Below, piece after piece: positions 1 through 8,972 of a stretch of 64,000 nt of DNA; within the stretch, counting starts at the first letter, position 1, and each line of letters starts with the position of its first letter. Source of the DNA: CAYSCZ01 sp964429655 (GTDB lineage: Bacteria; Bacteroidota; Bacteroidia; Cytophagales; Cyclobacteriaceae); assembly GCA_964429655.1 (NCBI GenBank), contig CAYSCZ010000011.1, positions 1 through 64,000 of the forward strand, written 5' to 3'. The translations under genes and the position numbers were made by a program. The notes below the pieces were generated by a model. That model was not told the DNA's origin and did no database searches. It saw only the letters and a list, made by a program, of their open reading frames with translations.

Positions 1-102
1 ATTGATAATCAACTAATTAACCCCTTAACTAAACGGCATTGAATTCAGGTTAAAGTAAGCCTTGCTATCCTGATAAAATATCTGCGGGAAGCGTAAGAAA
101 AA

Positions 103-1047
103 TCAACTTTTTAGCCAGGTGGGTTTGGTTTCGGCATCATGTGCCTTTCCAATGATTTCTTTGTATAACGCTGGCCTGCGGGCATTCCTGTACCGGTAGC
201 CTCCAGATAAAGTCAGTTTGTCCGGTGCAAGGGTGGCCACTGTTATGCCGTCATCAAAGCTCTTGATTTCTGAAAGTAACTCGCCATACGGGTCCAATAT
301 CATGGCGTTTCCGTTTTTAAGTTGCTCACCATCATACCCAATAGGATTAGTGAAAATATAATAAGCCCCATTATCAAAGGATCGGGCAGGCAACCAGCGC
401 ATCAACCATGCACGACCTTTAGGGCCATCGAACGCCATACGAAGTGGCACAGGGTCTTCTCTTCGTTTTTGCCAGAGTGTATCATCCACGAATCCCCTTC
501 CAGGCATTGATGAAGGTGTGCAACCAGTAACGTGAGGCGCAAAGATCACCTGGGCACCCAATAAGGTTGTAGCCCTTACATTTTCAATGATGTTATTATC
601 GTAGCAAATCAAAATACCGCATTTCCATCCATACAGGTTAAAGGTTGTGTATTGATCACCCGGAGATAGACAGGGGCTTATAAACGGATGCAATTTCCGA
701 TGCTTTGCAATCAATCCATTGGCATCTACACAGAAATAGGTATTATAGATCTTACCACCTTCTGATTCTAAAAGTCCGGCAAGTATCGTTACTTCATTTA
801 TTTTGGCTATTTCTATAAGTTTATTGCAGCTTTCTCCATTTGGTACCGGTTCAGCGATCTCAAATAACTCATCTTTATTCAGGTTTTTTAACCAGGTGTA
901 CGCTGTAATTGACAATTCATGAAAGCTAACTACCGATGCACCCCGCGCATGAGCATACCTGGACAGTTTCTCTATCACTGAGAGATTATAAGATTTATCC
1001 CCATCTCTGGGTTGAAATTGCGCTGCTGCTATGGAGAGATTGTCCAT
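103..1047 (-). CDS. Nitrilase-family carbon-nitrogen hydrolase
   Basis: This is a probable cytoplasmic amidase or nitrilase that hydrolyses a C-N bond of an amide or nitrile; the substrate is unknown. The 314-residue length is normal for the family. The catalytic triad is visible as Glu44 in FHELSI, Lys118 in HRKLHPF and Cys148 in GILICYDN. The gene lies one base from a broken alpha/beta hydrolase and on the same strand as the Nramp-like and oxoprolinase genes. That suggests a role in scavenging nitrogen from small amides or lactams, but this is inference from neighbourhood. A true nitrilase and an N-carbamoyl hydrolase cannot be told apart here. Confidence 0.85.
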   Translation of the reverse strand: MDNLSIAAAQFQPRDGDKSYNLSVIEKLSRYAHARGASVVSFHELSITAYTWLKNLNKDELFEIAEPVPNGESCNKLIEIAKINEVTILAGLLESEGGKIYNTYFCVDANGLIAKHRKLHPFISPCLSPGDQYTTFNLYGWKCGILICYDNNIIENVRATTLLGAQVIFAPHVTGCTPSSMPGRGFVDDTLWQKRREDPVPLRMAFDGPKGRAWLMRWLPARSFDNGAYYIFTNPIGYDGEQLKNGNAMILDPYGELLSEIKSFDDGITVATLAPDKLTLSGGYRYRNARRPALYKEIIGKAHDAETKPTWLKS

Positions 1048-1192
1048 TATTGTTCTTCAATAAAAAATTTTATCGCATCCAACAGTTGCTCCGGTTCTTC
1101 CTCAATGTTCAAATGACCGGTTTTAGGTATAATTTTCAAAATACTTAAGGGAATAATTTTGATTACTTGGATCACCATGAGCTTTAAATCAA
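1047..1192 (-). pseudogene. Remnant of an alpha/beta hydrolase (C-terminal end only)
   Basis: Only the last part of an alpha/beta-hydrolase-fold protein survives. KIIPLS, then KTGHLNIEEEPEQLLDAIKF, carries the catalytic-His motif (GHLN) typical of the C-terminus. Just upstream the expected HGDPS-like motif is in another reading frame, which points to a frameshift. The nucleophile elbow and lid are absent. An 84-codon frame reads on from the mobile element at 1198-1362, so its N-terminus is element sequence rather than hydrolase. The break coincides with the element, and no N-terminal hydrolase sequence is found beyond it, so insertion plus deletion is likely. Confidence 0.65.
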
Positions 1193-1367
1193 TTAAACCC
1201 AGATTTGTCATTGGAATTTTGTCATGAAGGGTTAAAGCCCAAAAAATCAGGCACTTAGGTTGAGGAGGCATAGCATCGCTATGGTGACGAGCCAATAACA
1301 TGTTAAGGGTCTGATTTGAATTGATTTAACCATGTAATAGAAAGTCTAATGACAATTCTGGGTTAAA
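1193..1367. mobile_element. 165-bp MITE-like element, copy 1, with 5-bp target duplications
   Basis: The element proper spans 1198-1362. Its ends are near-identical inverted repeats, CCCAGATTTGTCATT on the left and CCCAGAATTGTCATT read inward from the right, flanked on both sides by TTAAA. The middle contains the short palindrome CATAGCATCGCTATG. There is no transposase gene. A second copy of identical length lies in opposite orientation at 28166-28330 and differs at only a few positions. This is the structure of a miniature inverted-repeat transposable element mobilised in trans. Confidence 0.85.
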
Positions 1368-1431
1368 GTAGCAATTTCAGATCCTTCAGATTCTCTGAAA
1401 ACTGAGTATTTTTAAAAAGTTGATTTAAATG

Positions 1432-2727
1432 TTAAGATGTTTGTGGTCTTCTAATCATCTTGAATGATAAAATGCCCAGAATCAGAAGATCAAGAATCAA
1501 TAGGTAGTTTATTAATTGACTGTTTGAGACTATATTGAATGGTAGTATATCAATTGCTACTCGTGAAATATTTAGCAATCCAAAAAATATGGTTACGAAA
1601 ACTACCACGATCATTAGGGTATTTTGAAAAATGTTATTGCGATGAGCCACTGCTATTTGATCACTGTTAACTAAAAACCATAAATAAATAGTTACACCAG
1701 GCAGAATAACTCCATTGATTGCCTGGGCTAAAAGTATTGCTGGAACTGGTTTAATGTCCATTAAAGTAAATGCAAAACCAATCAACATCGTTAAAAACCA
1801 AACCATACGAAATCCTGTGCTGGATGAACCATTAAAGAATGATTTATGTGAGAAGCAACCCTGAAAGGTAATAGCTGCGGCTAAAGGAGCTGTAACCGAA
1901 GAAGTAAAACCTGCAGCTATTAATCCAAAACCAATTAATAGACCTGAATGCTGCCCCAAATATGGCTCGAAAGCATTCACTAACTTTTGAAATGAAAATT
2001 CCCCTTCTATGCCTGTGCCTACATGTAAAATGGCATAAGTAACCAATCCACCTAATAAAATAGCTATGGACAGGCCAAACCTCATTTCTTTTATTGACTG
2101 GTTTATTCCGATGCCTGCCCCTAAAAAAATATTATAAGGTACAATCGTGGTGCCAATTAAGGCTATGACCAGTAACTCTGATCCTTGAGATATTTTTGGT
2201 ACAAACCCACGTATTAATTCATTTGAATTGGTGGGCACCTGCCAGGCCAGTATAACAAAGGCTACACCCATAGTGGCAACCATCATGCCCAAGAATCTGG
2301 CAACATGAGCGGTTTTGCCAAGGTAGAGCAGGACCACCCCACTGGTAAACAATAGTGTGCTTAACCAGATGTTTGGGGTTTGAAAAATTAGCTGTGCACC
2401 GGACAATGCACCCAATAAATTACCACCCTGATAGGCCCCGCAACCTATAAAAATTGAAAATGCTATGATATAACGAGAAGCAGAACGGGATCCCTGCGTT
2501 GCAAACTGGTTTGCTATAATCTGACCCAATCCTCTTCTGCTGATAATGGCTATACGCGCACTCGCTTCCTGAAGAATGATACAGGCCAAAACAGAAAAAA
2601 CCAATGCCCATACCAGGCTATAATCAAACCTTAAACCTGCCATAGAGGCGGTAGTAACTGTTCCGGGGCCTATGAATGCGGCGGAAATGATAGACCAGAA
2701 AAGTATGTTTAGTATTTTACTTTTCAT
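1432..2727 (-). CDS. Nramp-family (SLC11-like) membrane transporter, atypical binding site
   Basis: This polytopic inner-membrane protein of 431 residues has about eleven hydrophobic helices and belongs to the Nramp family. Canonical metal transporters have DPGN in helix 1 and MPHN in helix 6. Here these are GPGT (residues 20-23) and VPYN (196-199), so the usual Mn/Fe ligands are missing. Its start ATG overlaps the stop codon of the oxoprolinase gene by four bases, implying translational coupling. In Bacillus subtilis the Nramp-like YcsG sits in the 5-oxoprolinase operon. By analogy this may import 5-oxoproline or a related compound, which is inference; metal transport is not excluded. Confidence 0.8.
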   Translation of the reverse strand: MKSKILNILFWSIISAAFIGPGTVTTASMAGLRFDYSLVWALVFSVLACIILQEASARIAIISRRGLGQIIANQFATQGSRSASRYIIAFSIFIGCGAYQGGNLLGALSGAQLIFQTPNIWLSTLLFTSGVVLLYLGKTAHVARFLGMMVATMGVAFVILAWQVPTNSNELIRGFVPKISQGSELLVIALIGTTIVPYNIFLGAGIGINQSIKEMRFGLSIAILLGGLVTYAILHVGTGIEGEFSFQKLVNAFEPYLGQHSGLLIGFGLIAAGFTSSVTAPLAAAITFQGCFSHKSFFNGSSSTGFRMVWFLTMLIGFAFTLMDIKPVPAILLAQAINGVILPGVTIYLWFLVNSDQIAVAHRNNIFQNTLMIVVVFVTIFFGLLNISRVAIDILPFNIVSNSQLINYLLILDLLILGILSFKMIRRPQTS

Positions 2728-5700
2728 GACATCTCAGTATGCCCATAGCCTCCGCCCCCGGGTGTCTCAATCACTATCTTATCGCCCCGTTCCAAATGAA
2801 CCTGGTCAATACCTTTAACCGGCTTATGTTCACCATCAGGTCTGACAATGTATTGTCTTCCAACTGACCCGGGCTTACCACCTTCTATGCCGTAAGGTTC
2901 TTGCTTTCGATGTTGCATTAATGTGGTAACCACCACCGGCTCGTTGAACTGAATAATTTTGCGTATGCCATCTCCCCCATTCCATTTTCCTATACCTCCT
3001 GATCCATGATTAATAGACCATTCCAGCGCTTTTACAGGATATCTGTGTTCTAATATTTCTGGATCAGTGCTTCCTGTATTGGTCATATGTTGATGTACGC
3101 CATCCACTCCATGGAACCCCTTTCCTGCCCCACTACCTCCGCCTATGGTCTCATAATATCCGAAGGATTCGTTACCAAACAGAAAATTATTCATGGTGCC
3201 CTGGCTGCAGGCCGATAGTTTTAAAGCTTTGAAAACAGTATCTACCAGTCGTTGGCTGGTCTCCGTATTACCTCCTACCACAGCCGGGCAATTTTCTGGC
3301 TCATTGAAGAAGAGAGGATTAATTACACTTCCCTCAGGTACTATTAATTTAACGTACTTCATGAGCCCTTCATTAAGAGATAAAGGACGATCAGCCAATA
3401 TCCGAAGAACATAAATGATTACACCATTGAGTATTGCCGGGGTAGCATTTAGATTGCCGGTATGCTGGTCCGAAGTGCCTGAAAAGTCAAAAATTAGTTG
3501 GCCATCAGTAAAATGAATGCATACATTCAATAGGGTTCCATCATCTAAATATTCTTTTGCCTGGAATGATTTGTTCATCAAAGGTAATATTGCATTCCAA
3601 AGAACATTTGAGGCATTTTCCTTAATCGAAGCATTTAAGGATTGAATTTCTGATGGTGGAACCTCCTTTGCTAGTTGCTTTAAACTGTTGACGCCAAGTT
3701 GAATAGCGGCTACACCAGCATTTAAATCGGCAAGATTTTCTTCAATTGAGCGTGTTGGATATTTTGCATTGGTAAGTAATTTGGAAATGGCCTCCTCCTG
3801 AAAAATTCCATCTTTCACCAAATACATCGGTGGAATAACCACACCCTCTTCCTCAAGATTAATGGCATCGGCAGGCATGGAACCGGGGGATTTCCCACCA
3901 ATCTCCGCATGGTGTGCTCGATTAGTAACATATCCAATCAATTGATTATCATCATCATAGGCTGCCGCTATGAGCGTAATGTCCGGAAGATGCGATCCTC
4001 CATAACTCGGGTGGTTGGTTATCACTACCTGTGCGGAGCCAAGACTAATGACGTCCCTCACCGCTCTAACGCATACGCCCATACTACCCAGATGTACCGG
4101 AATATGAGGGGCGTTAACTACCAACTCGGCATCCTTATCTAAAATAGCACAGGAAAAATCTAACCTTTCTTTGATGTTTACTGAGAATGCACACCGCTGA
4201 AGTAAGGCACCCATATTTTCAGCTATGCTGGTTAACCGGTTAGAAAATAGTTCCTGCTTTACAGCCATGGGCATGCCACTTATTTCAGTTGAGTCAATCG
4301 CTCCTAAAAAAATCATTCGTCCGTTGCCGCTTCCGTCCATAAAAAATTGCCAATCCCTTTCGATAACGATTGTAGTAAAATCGCTGAATAATAATGCCGG
4401 GCCCGGAACCTCTGCACCAATTCTCAAGGTCTCCCATTTATAAACAGGAATATTCTCCCAGGCATCATTCAAAAAAACATGTTGAAAATCTTCCGATCTT
4501 GGTAAATATTTGTTTTCAAAATCCGGTTTTACAGGCTCTTGTTCATGCCTGTTGGAACCAATCAGTTGAATAAACTCAACTTCTATCGTTCTATTTTTGA
4601 TCCAGTGCCCGTACTGATTTTCATATTTTAATTTGAAATCAGCAAAAAGCTGGTCTTTATCCCCAAAATCTACGGCAAGACTTGTCTCCTGACCTTTGAA
4701 TCTCAGGTAAAGTATCCTGCGGTTGATTTCAATCTCCTGGTTTGTAAACCCTTCCCTGGAAAGTTCATTCATTACTGCTTTTTCTAGTTTCTCAAAATAT
4801 CCAGGCAGCACATCATACACTTCATCTAAAGGCTTAAGGATTTGCATTAAATTTTCTTTACTAATCAGAGCTTTTCCAAGTCCGTATGCACTCAATAAAC
4901 TTCCATCATAAGGGATAAAAATATTTTTTATTCCCAGTTTCTCTGCAACACCACAGGCGTGTTGACCACCAGCACCCCCAAAAGCCATCAAGTGATATTC
5001 CGAAGGATTATAGCCTTTTTCAAATGAGATTTTATGGATAGCTGCTGCCATTTTTGTATTGGCAATCTCCAAAAAACCGGTTAGGATACTTTCATCGCTA
5101 AGATCTTCTTCACAATGATTTTTTATAATTTCTAATTGCTTCCTGGCTTGATCTTTCGTTATTGGAATGGTAAAATTTGACATTACGATCCTTCCCAAAA
5201 GCAAATTAACGTCTGTGATGGTCAATGGCCCGTTTTTTCCATAGGAAGCTGGTCCAGGTACCGCTCCGGCACTTTCCGGTCCGACCTGGAGTACCAAATC
5301 TTTGTATTTACAGATTGACCCACCACCAGCAGCTACGGTATGTATAGAAAGTGCATGATTGAAAATGGTAATATCCCCGATATCAAGGTGGTCATCAAAG
5401 TCTATATGTCCGTCATACCTGGATACATCCGTACTTGTACCACCCATATCAATGGTCAGCACCTTCTGAAGCCCCATCAACCTGGAAAGATAAGCACAAC
5501 CCGAAACTCCTGCAGCAGGGCCACTCAGTAAGCTATCTTTAGCCTTAAATATTGAGGCCTCCGCAAGGCTTCCACTGCTGGTCATTACTTTGAAATTATC
5601 TGAAGCCAGTCGGTCATTCATATTGTCCTTAAATTTCTGTAAAACAGGGGCTAGATAGGCATTGACCAGCGCAGTCATGGTTCGGGGAAGGTATTTTATT

Positions 5701-6506
5701 TTCGGAGATAATGCAGATGAAACAGATAGGTGTTGAAAGCCTGCTTTTTCAAAGCTTAATGATACTTCAAATTCATGAAGGGAATTTTTGTAACTATTTA
5801 AAAAGGAAATTGCTAACGATTCTGGTCCGCTAGCTTTTAATTTCCGCTGTAATTCTTTCAACTGGTCAATATTGATTGTACTGATAATTTCCCCTTTGGA
5901 ATCTATCCGCTCGTCAACTTCATAAACATCTGTATATGGTAACCACCTTTGAGGTATGGCTAACTGAAACAAATCAGATCTGCGCTGATCACCTATTTTA
6001 ACGAGGTCTTTAAACCCCTTTGTTATTATTAAAGCAACGTTGGCGCCTTTTTTTTCCAGCAAGGCGTTTGTGCCCATGGTAGTTCCCAATCTTATCTGAG
6101 TTGGCGGTAAAGGTTGTTTAAGGCGCGTTCCGGAAACAATCCTTAACGCAAAAACCGGAGCCTCCTCAAATGCGGTTATTTCAAAGTCCTGGGATTGCTT
6201 AAATGCCGGGATTGGTTTATCCAGCAAAAGCGACCGGTTTTCTATATCAAAGGTTACTACTGAATAACTTAAATCATCAATAAATATAGTATATCCTATG
6301 ATTACGTTCTCAGATGATATGCCAAAATCAGTATTTATTATGTAATTCCTTTCCCCGGATTTTTTTACCAGCTTTCCACGTAATCTTCCTGAGCTTAATA
6401 TTTTCTTTCTTGTAAAAGTCCCTTGAGGATCAGATATCAAACAGTCTGTAAATGTTCCTCCGACATCTGCCCACAGTTTCCAATATTTCGATTGATTTTT
6501 GTTCAC
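2724..6506 (-). CDS. 5-oxoprolinase / hydantoinase A+B fusion (ATP-dependent)
   Basis: This 1260-residue protein joins a HyuA-like ATPase half to a HyuB-like half, close in size to eukaryotic 5-oxoprolinase. The family opens lactam or hydantoin rings with ATP, typically 5-oxoproline to glutamate. Visible HyuA motifs are DVGGTFTD (14-21), RLGTTMGTNALL, GGTSTDVS and HTVAAGGGSI. HyuB motifs are NHPSYGGSHLPD, NRAHHAEIGG and the C-terminal glycine-rich ETPGGGGYG. Translation starts at GTG, and that codon lies in a six-base-pair hairpin (6504-6521). The downstream Nramp-like gene overlaps it by four bases. Oxoprolinase versus N-methylhydantoinase specificity cannot be decided from sequence alone. 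Confidence 0.85.
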   Translation of the reverse strand: MNKNQSKYWKLWADVGGTFTDCLISDPQGTFTRKKILSSGRLRGKLVKKSGERNYIINTDFGISSENVIIGYTIFIDDLSYSVVTFDIENRSLLLDKPIPAFKQSQDFEITAFEEAPVFALRIVSGTRLKQPLPPTQIRLGTTMGTNALLEKKGANVALIITKGFKDLVKIGDQRRSDLFQLAIPQRWLPYTDVYEVDERIDSKGEIISTINIDQLKELQRKLKASGPESLAISFLNSYKNSLHEFEVSLSFEKAGFQHLSVSSALSPKIKYLPRTMTALVNAYLAPVLQKFKDNMNDRLASDNFKVMTSSGSLAEASIFKAKDSLLSGPAAGVSGCAYLSRLMGLQKVLTIDMGGTSTDVSRYDGHIDFDDHLDIGDITIFNHALSIHTVAAGGGSICKYKDLVLQVGPESAGAVPGPASYGKNGPLTITDVNLLLGRIVMSNFTIPITKDQARKQLEIIKNHCEEDLSDESILTGFLEIANTKMAAAIHKISFEKGYNPSEYHLMAFGGAGGQHACGVAEKLGIKNIFIPYDGSLLSAYGLGKALISKENLMQILKPLDEVYDVLPGYFEKLEKAVMNELSREGFTNQEIEINRRILYLRFKGQETSLAVDFGDKDQLFADFKLKYENQYGHWIKNRTIEVEFIQLIGSNRHEQEPVKPDFENKYLPRSEDFQHVFLNDAWENIPVYKWETLRIGAEVPGPALLFSDFTTIVIERDWQFFMDGSGNGRMIFLGAIDSTEISGMPMAVKQELFSNRLTSIAENMGALLQRCAFSVNIKERLDFSCAILDKDAELVVNAPHIPVHLGSMGVCVRAVRDVISLGSAQVVITNHPSYGGSHLPDITLIAAAYDDDNQLIGYVTNRAHHAEIGGKSPGSMPADAINLEEEGVVIPPMYLVKDGIFQEEAISKLLTNAKYPTRSIEENLADLNAGVAAIQLGVNSLKQLAKEVPPSEIQSLNASIKENASNVLWNAILPLMNKSFQAKEYLDDGTLLNVCIHFTDGQLIFDFSGTSDQHTGNLNATPAILNGVIIYVLRILADRPLSLNEGLMKYVKLIVPEGSVINPLFFNEPENCPAVVGGNTETSQRLVDTVFKALKLSACSQGTMNNFLFGNESFGYYETIGGGSGAGKGFHGVDGVHQHMTNTGSTDPEILEHRYPVKALEWSINHGSGGIGKWNGGDGIRKIIQFNEPVVVTTLMQHRKQEPYGIEGGKPGSVGRQYIVRPDGEHKPVKGIDQVHLERGDKIVIETPGGGGYGHTEMS

Positions 6507-6521
6507 CTATCAAAGTAGGTG
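6504..6521 (-). promoter_or_regulatory. Hairpin covering the oxoprolinase GTG start
   Basis: CACCTA and TAGGTG flank a six-base loop. On the minus strand the 3' arm ends in the GTG used as start codon, so initiation could depend on melting, for example by ribosomes finishing the upstream lipoprotein gene 20 bases away. On the plus strand the same hairpin is followed by seven T residues, so it could instead act as a plus-strand terminator. Confidence 0.35.
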
Positions 6522-6526
6522 TTTTT

Positions 6527-7471
6527 TTAATAAATGGGCAAACCCAGCGCTTGTCTCAGCACCGTATCTTGCTTGTTGTTCTTACTCCAATATTTTTCCC
6601 TGATTGTTGAGATCCTTTTTGCTGTTGTAAATAGGGATTTATCAGACATACCAAAATAAGACTCTTCCCATCCTTCAATAATAAATGGAAAATTTTCCTG
6701 AAAAAATATGGACAACCTTCGTTCATTATGCTTATACCTTATTGTATAATTCATGACCGGCTTTCCATTAAATTTATCTTTATTTAAACTGGCTGTGGCA
6801 TCATAAACATCATCAGCATTATGTTTTAGCCTGTTATAAAATAAACTTTGGATTAGTTTTATGTCTCCTTTTGGCAGATATTCAGGATTGAGCCTGATAC
6901 GGGTCCAAATTTCATCTTCAGTTAACGCCTTTGGTAAAGATTTTTTTGTATCCCCCTCTTTTTCGAAGTATGAATAGTTAACTACGTTATATTTATCATT
7001 CCTCAGATTATATTGAGAAAAAGTATGACCACACCATTCCTGGGAGGATGCAGTGATCTTAAGCGTATTAGCACCCTCTACAGCATTTACAGGAGTAAAA
7101 GTGGATAACATCATTGAATAAGGATAGATGCCGGTGAGGAATTTTTTCATGAAATTTAGCTTAAGAATTGTAGAGGAGGGATATCTCCCGGTTTCGTCCT
7201 TTACTTGTTTATCAGGCAGGAATTTTTCTGTGACGAATATTAGAGTAGCCTTACCATTATGCGCTTCACCATACCTTGATTGTAATAATTCATAGGATGT
7301 GAGCTCTGCCGTACCACTATACCAATAATCATCAAAACCATCAGCCTTTGTAAATTCTGTGGCGTTAGTGGATATGGCACCCATCTGGGTTTTGGATGTT
7401 TTACTGTTTGGATTACAGGAAACTAAAGTGATAAGTATTAAGAAAAGAGGGTATATAAAATAAATAATCAT
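6527..7471 (-). CDS. Conserved Bacteroidetes lipoprotein of unknown function
   Basis: This 314-residue exported protein starts with a hydrophobic signal ending in LITLVSC, a type II lipoprotein signal with lipidation expected at Cys19. The mature part is soluble and rich in aromatic residues (DDYWYSGTAELTSYEL, EWCGHTFSQYNL). Similar proteins in Bacteroidetes have, as I recall, sometimes been labelled septum formation inhibitor Maf, but nothing here resembles the Maf nucleotide-pyrophosphatase fold. The gene lies between hup and the oxoprolinase gene on the same strand, with 20 bases to the latter. No function can be assigned. Confidence 0.75.
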   Translation of the reverse strand: MIIYFIYPLFLILITLVSCNPNSKTSKTQMGAISTNATEFTKADGFDDYWYSGTAELTSYELLQSRYGEAHNGKATLIFVTEKFLPDKQVKDETGRYPSSTILKLNFMKKFLTGIYPYSMMLSTFTPVNAVEGANTLKITASSQEWCGHTFSQYNLRNDKYNVVNYSYFEKEGDTKKSLPKALTEDEIWTRIRLNPEYLPKGDIKLIQSLFYNRLKHNADDVYDATASLNKDKFNGKPVMNYTIRYKHNERRLSIFFQENFPFIIEGWEESYFGMSDKSLFTTAKRISTIREKYWSKNNKQDTVLRQALGLPIY

Positions 7472-7491
7472 AGCTCTGAAATTGTAATTAC

Positions 7492-7499
7492 AAAACTAT
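7492..7499 (-). promoter_or_regulatory. Possible -7 box (TAGTTTTG) for the lipoprotein gene
   Basis: On the minus strand TAGTTTTG fits the Bacteroidetes -7 consensus TAnnTTTG and lies about 20 bases upstream of the lipoprotein start. No convincing TTG-type -33 element lies at the right distance, so this is tentative. Confidence 0.3.
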
Positions 7500-7535
7500 G
7501 ATTAACCAAGATTGATTCCTGAAAAATAAAATAAG

Positions 7536-7817
7536 TTATCCGCCTTTTTCTACTTCGCTGATAAAACTTTTACCTGGTTTAAATTTAGGAACCACCTTCT
7601 CAGGAACTGTAATTTCCTGTCCTGTTTGAGGGTTTCTAACTTTTCTGGACTTTCTCTTACTTTGAGAGAACGTTCCAAAGTTTACTAAAGTAACTGAGTT
7701 ACCATGAGAAACATCCTTAACAATTACATCCAAAAGGTTATCTAAAGCTTTTGTAGCCTGAGCTTTAGTAATACCGGCCTGGTCGGCCATCGAATTAATT
7801 AAATCTGCTTTATTCAA
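7536..7817 (-). CDS. hup: HU-family histone-like DNA-binding protein
   Basis: At 93 residues this is a standard-length HU/IHF protein. It has the N-terminal helical dimerisation part (MNKADLINSMADQAGITKAQA), the LVNFGTF turn and the DNA-binding arm with the conserved RNPQTGQEI signature and KVVPKFKPGK. HU dimers bend and compact DNA in the nucleoid. The gene is on the minus strand upstream of the lipoprotein gene; its own promoter is probably at 7845-7875. Nothing distinguishes it from a general HU subunit. Confidence 0.95.
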   Translation of the reverse strand: MNKADLINSMADQAGITKAQATKALDNLLDVIVKDVSHGNSVTLVNFGTFSQSKRKSRKVRNPQTGQEITVPEKVVPKFKPGKSFISEVEKGG

Positions 7818-7844
7818 ATTATTTTAACTTTTATGTAACATCAA

Positions 7845-7875
7845 CAATTTTAATAACTTGATTAAAAATATGCAA
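7845..7875 (-). promoter_or_regulatory. Possible hup promoter
   Basis: Read on the minus strand, TTG (7875-7873) is followed after 20 bases by TAAAATTG (7852-7845), close to the Bacteroidetes TTG/TAnnTTTG pattern with one mismatch. It lies about 28 bases before the hup start. Confidence 0.35.
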
Positions 7876-7999
7876 GGTAATTGCTAAAATATCAACAGGT
7901 GGGGCTTTAAAAGGATCGATTTTGTTGAAAAATTATTTACCAACCGACATAAAGTTAAAGAAGGCATAACATTAATTTGTATTATAACCCAAATTAAAT

Positions 8000-8848
8000 T
8001 TTTCATTTCCAAAACCAATCAATATCGGGGACTCCGGTTCTTAGTTTTTCCCATGGCTTCATTCACAGTTTTTAATGGAAAATTTTCTATTACTAATTAA
8101 TATTATGTCTCTGGATAAATTCCAGCATCCTTTTGGTGTTAGTTGGACTCCCAATAGGTGAACCGATTAACATCTTTTGACCTGCTAATGCTGGGAAATG
8201 CGTGTATGTAATCTGTCCAACAGCTCCCACGATGTGAATGCTTCCTTTTGGTTTAAAAGCATTTTTGTATACATCCCAATTTAAGTCCACATTTGAGTTA
8301 GGAAGAATTAAATCAAATGTATTGACCAGCATACCAAGAGCGTCGGCTTCCATAATATTGACAAAATTATGACCCCTAGTCTATTTGCTTCCTCGCTTTA
8401 TCGGTACTGGTAAAAAAAGCTGTTACTTCGCATGCCCAGGCATTTAAAAAAGATAACGCAATGTGCCCTAAACCACCGAAACCTACTACTCCAACAGGAT
8501 GCAAACCACTTAGATTACCTTGAATAATAGGAATGAACAAAGTTATTCCACCACAAAACAAAAGTCCGGCAGACTGAAGGTTAATGCCCTCCGGAATAGG
8601 GATGACCCATGCTGATTATGCTTTCACTTTATTTGCAAATCTCCCAATCTTCCTACGATTGTCATTTCAGAATTAACACAAAGATTATGATCGTCTGACA
8701 TGCAATCCTCACAAGTCATACATGACCTCGAAAACCACCCCAGGTTAATAGTTTCAGCAATCTGCAGGTGATGTACATTATCACCTTTCTCTGATATCTT
8801 TCAAAATTCGCCTTTTGCTTCATGAGCGGCATATGCTTCAAATTTCAT
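8000..8848 (-). pseudogene. Decayed zinc-type alcohol dehydrogenase (YahK/cinnamyl-ADH-like)
   Basis: Reverse-strand translation gives, in order, pieces of one medium-chain NAD(P)-dependent alcohol dehydrogenase. MKFEAYAAHEAKGEF is followed by a stop. Next come GWFSRSCMTCEDCM with structural-zinc cysteines, LFCGGITLFIPI, the Rossmann motif GVVGFGGLGHIAL, FVGAVGQ-like and AGQKMLIGSPIGSP segments, and ENFPLKTVNEAMGK. They are interrupted by several in-frame stops and frame changes. Roughly 200 bases are missing after the first 15 codons, which removes the first catalytic-zinc ligands. The two longest open pieces are 8376-8561 and 8093-8353. The gene is clearly non-functional. Confidence 0.85.
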
Positions 8849-8972
8849 TTTTAATTTTTATTAAGGTTTTGCTCTTGGCAATGAACATTAGATAATGCAA
8901 TGATGTTCTCTACTAATCTCCGCTTTATTTATTTAATATTGCTGAATTGTTTGAATAAGTTGAAAAATAGAA

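Noticed and set aside
1193..1301. N-terminal half of an 84-codon minus-strand reading frame ending at 1047
   Set aside because: These codons lie within the mobile element; only the C-terminal part is hydrolase-derived, so it is not a real gene.
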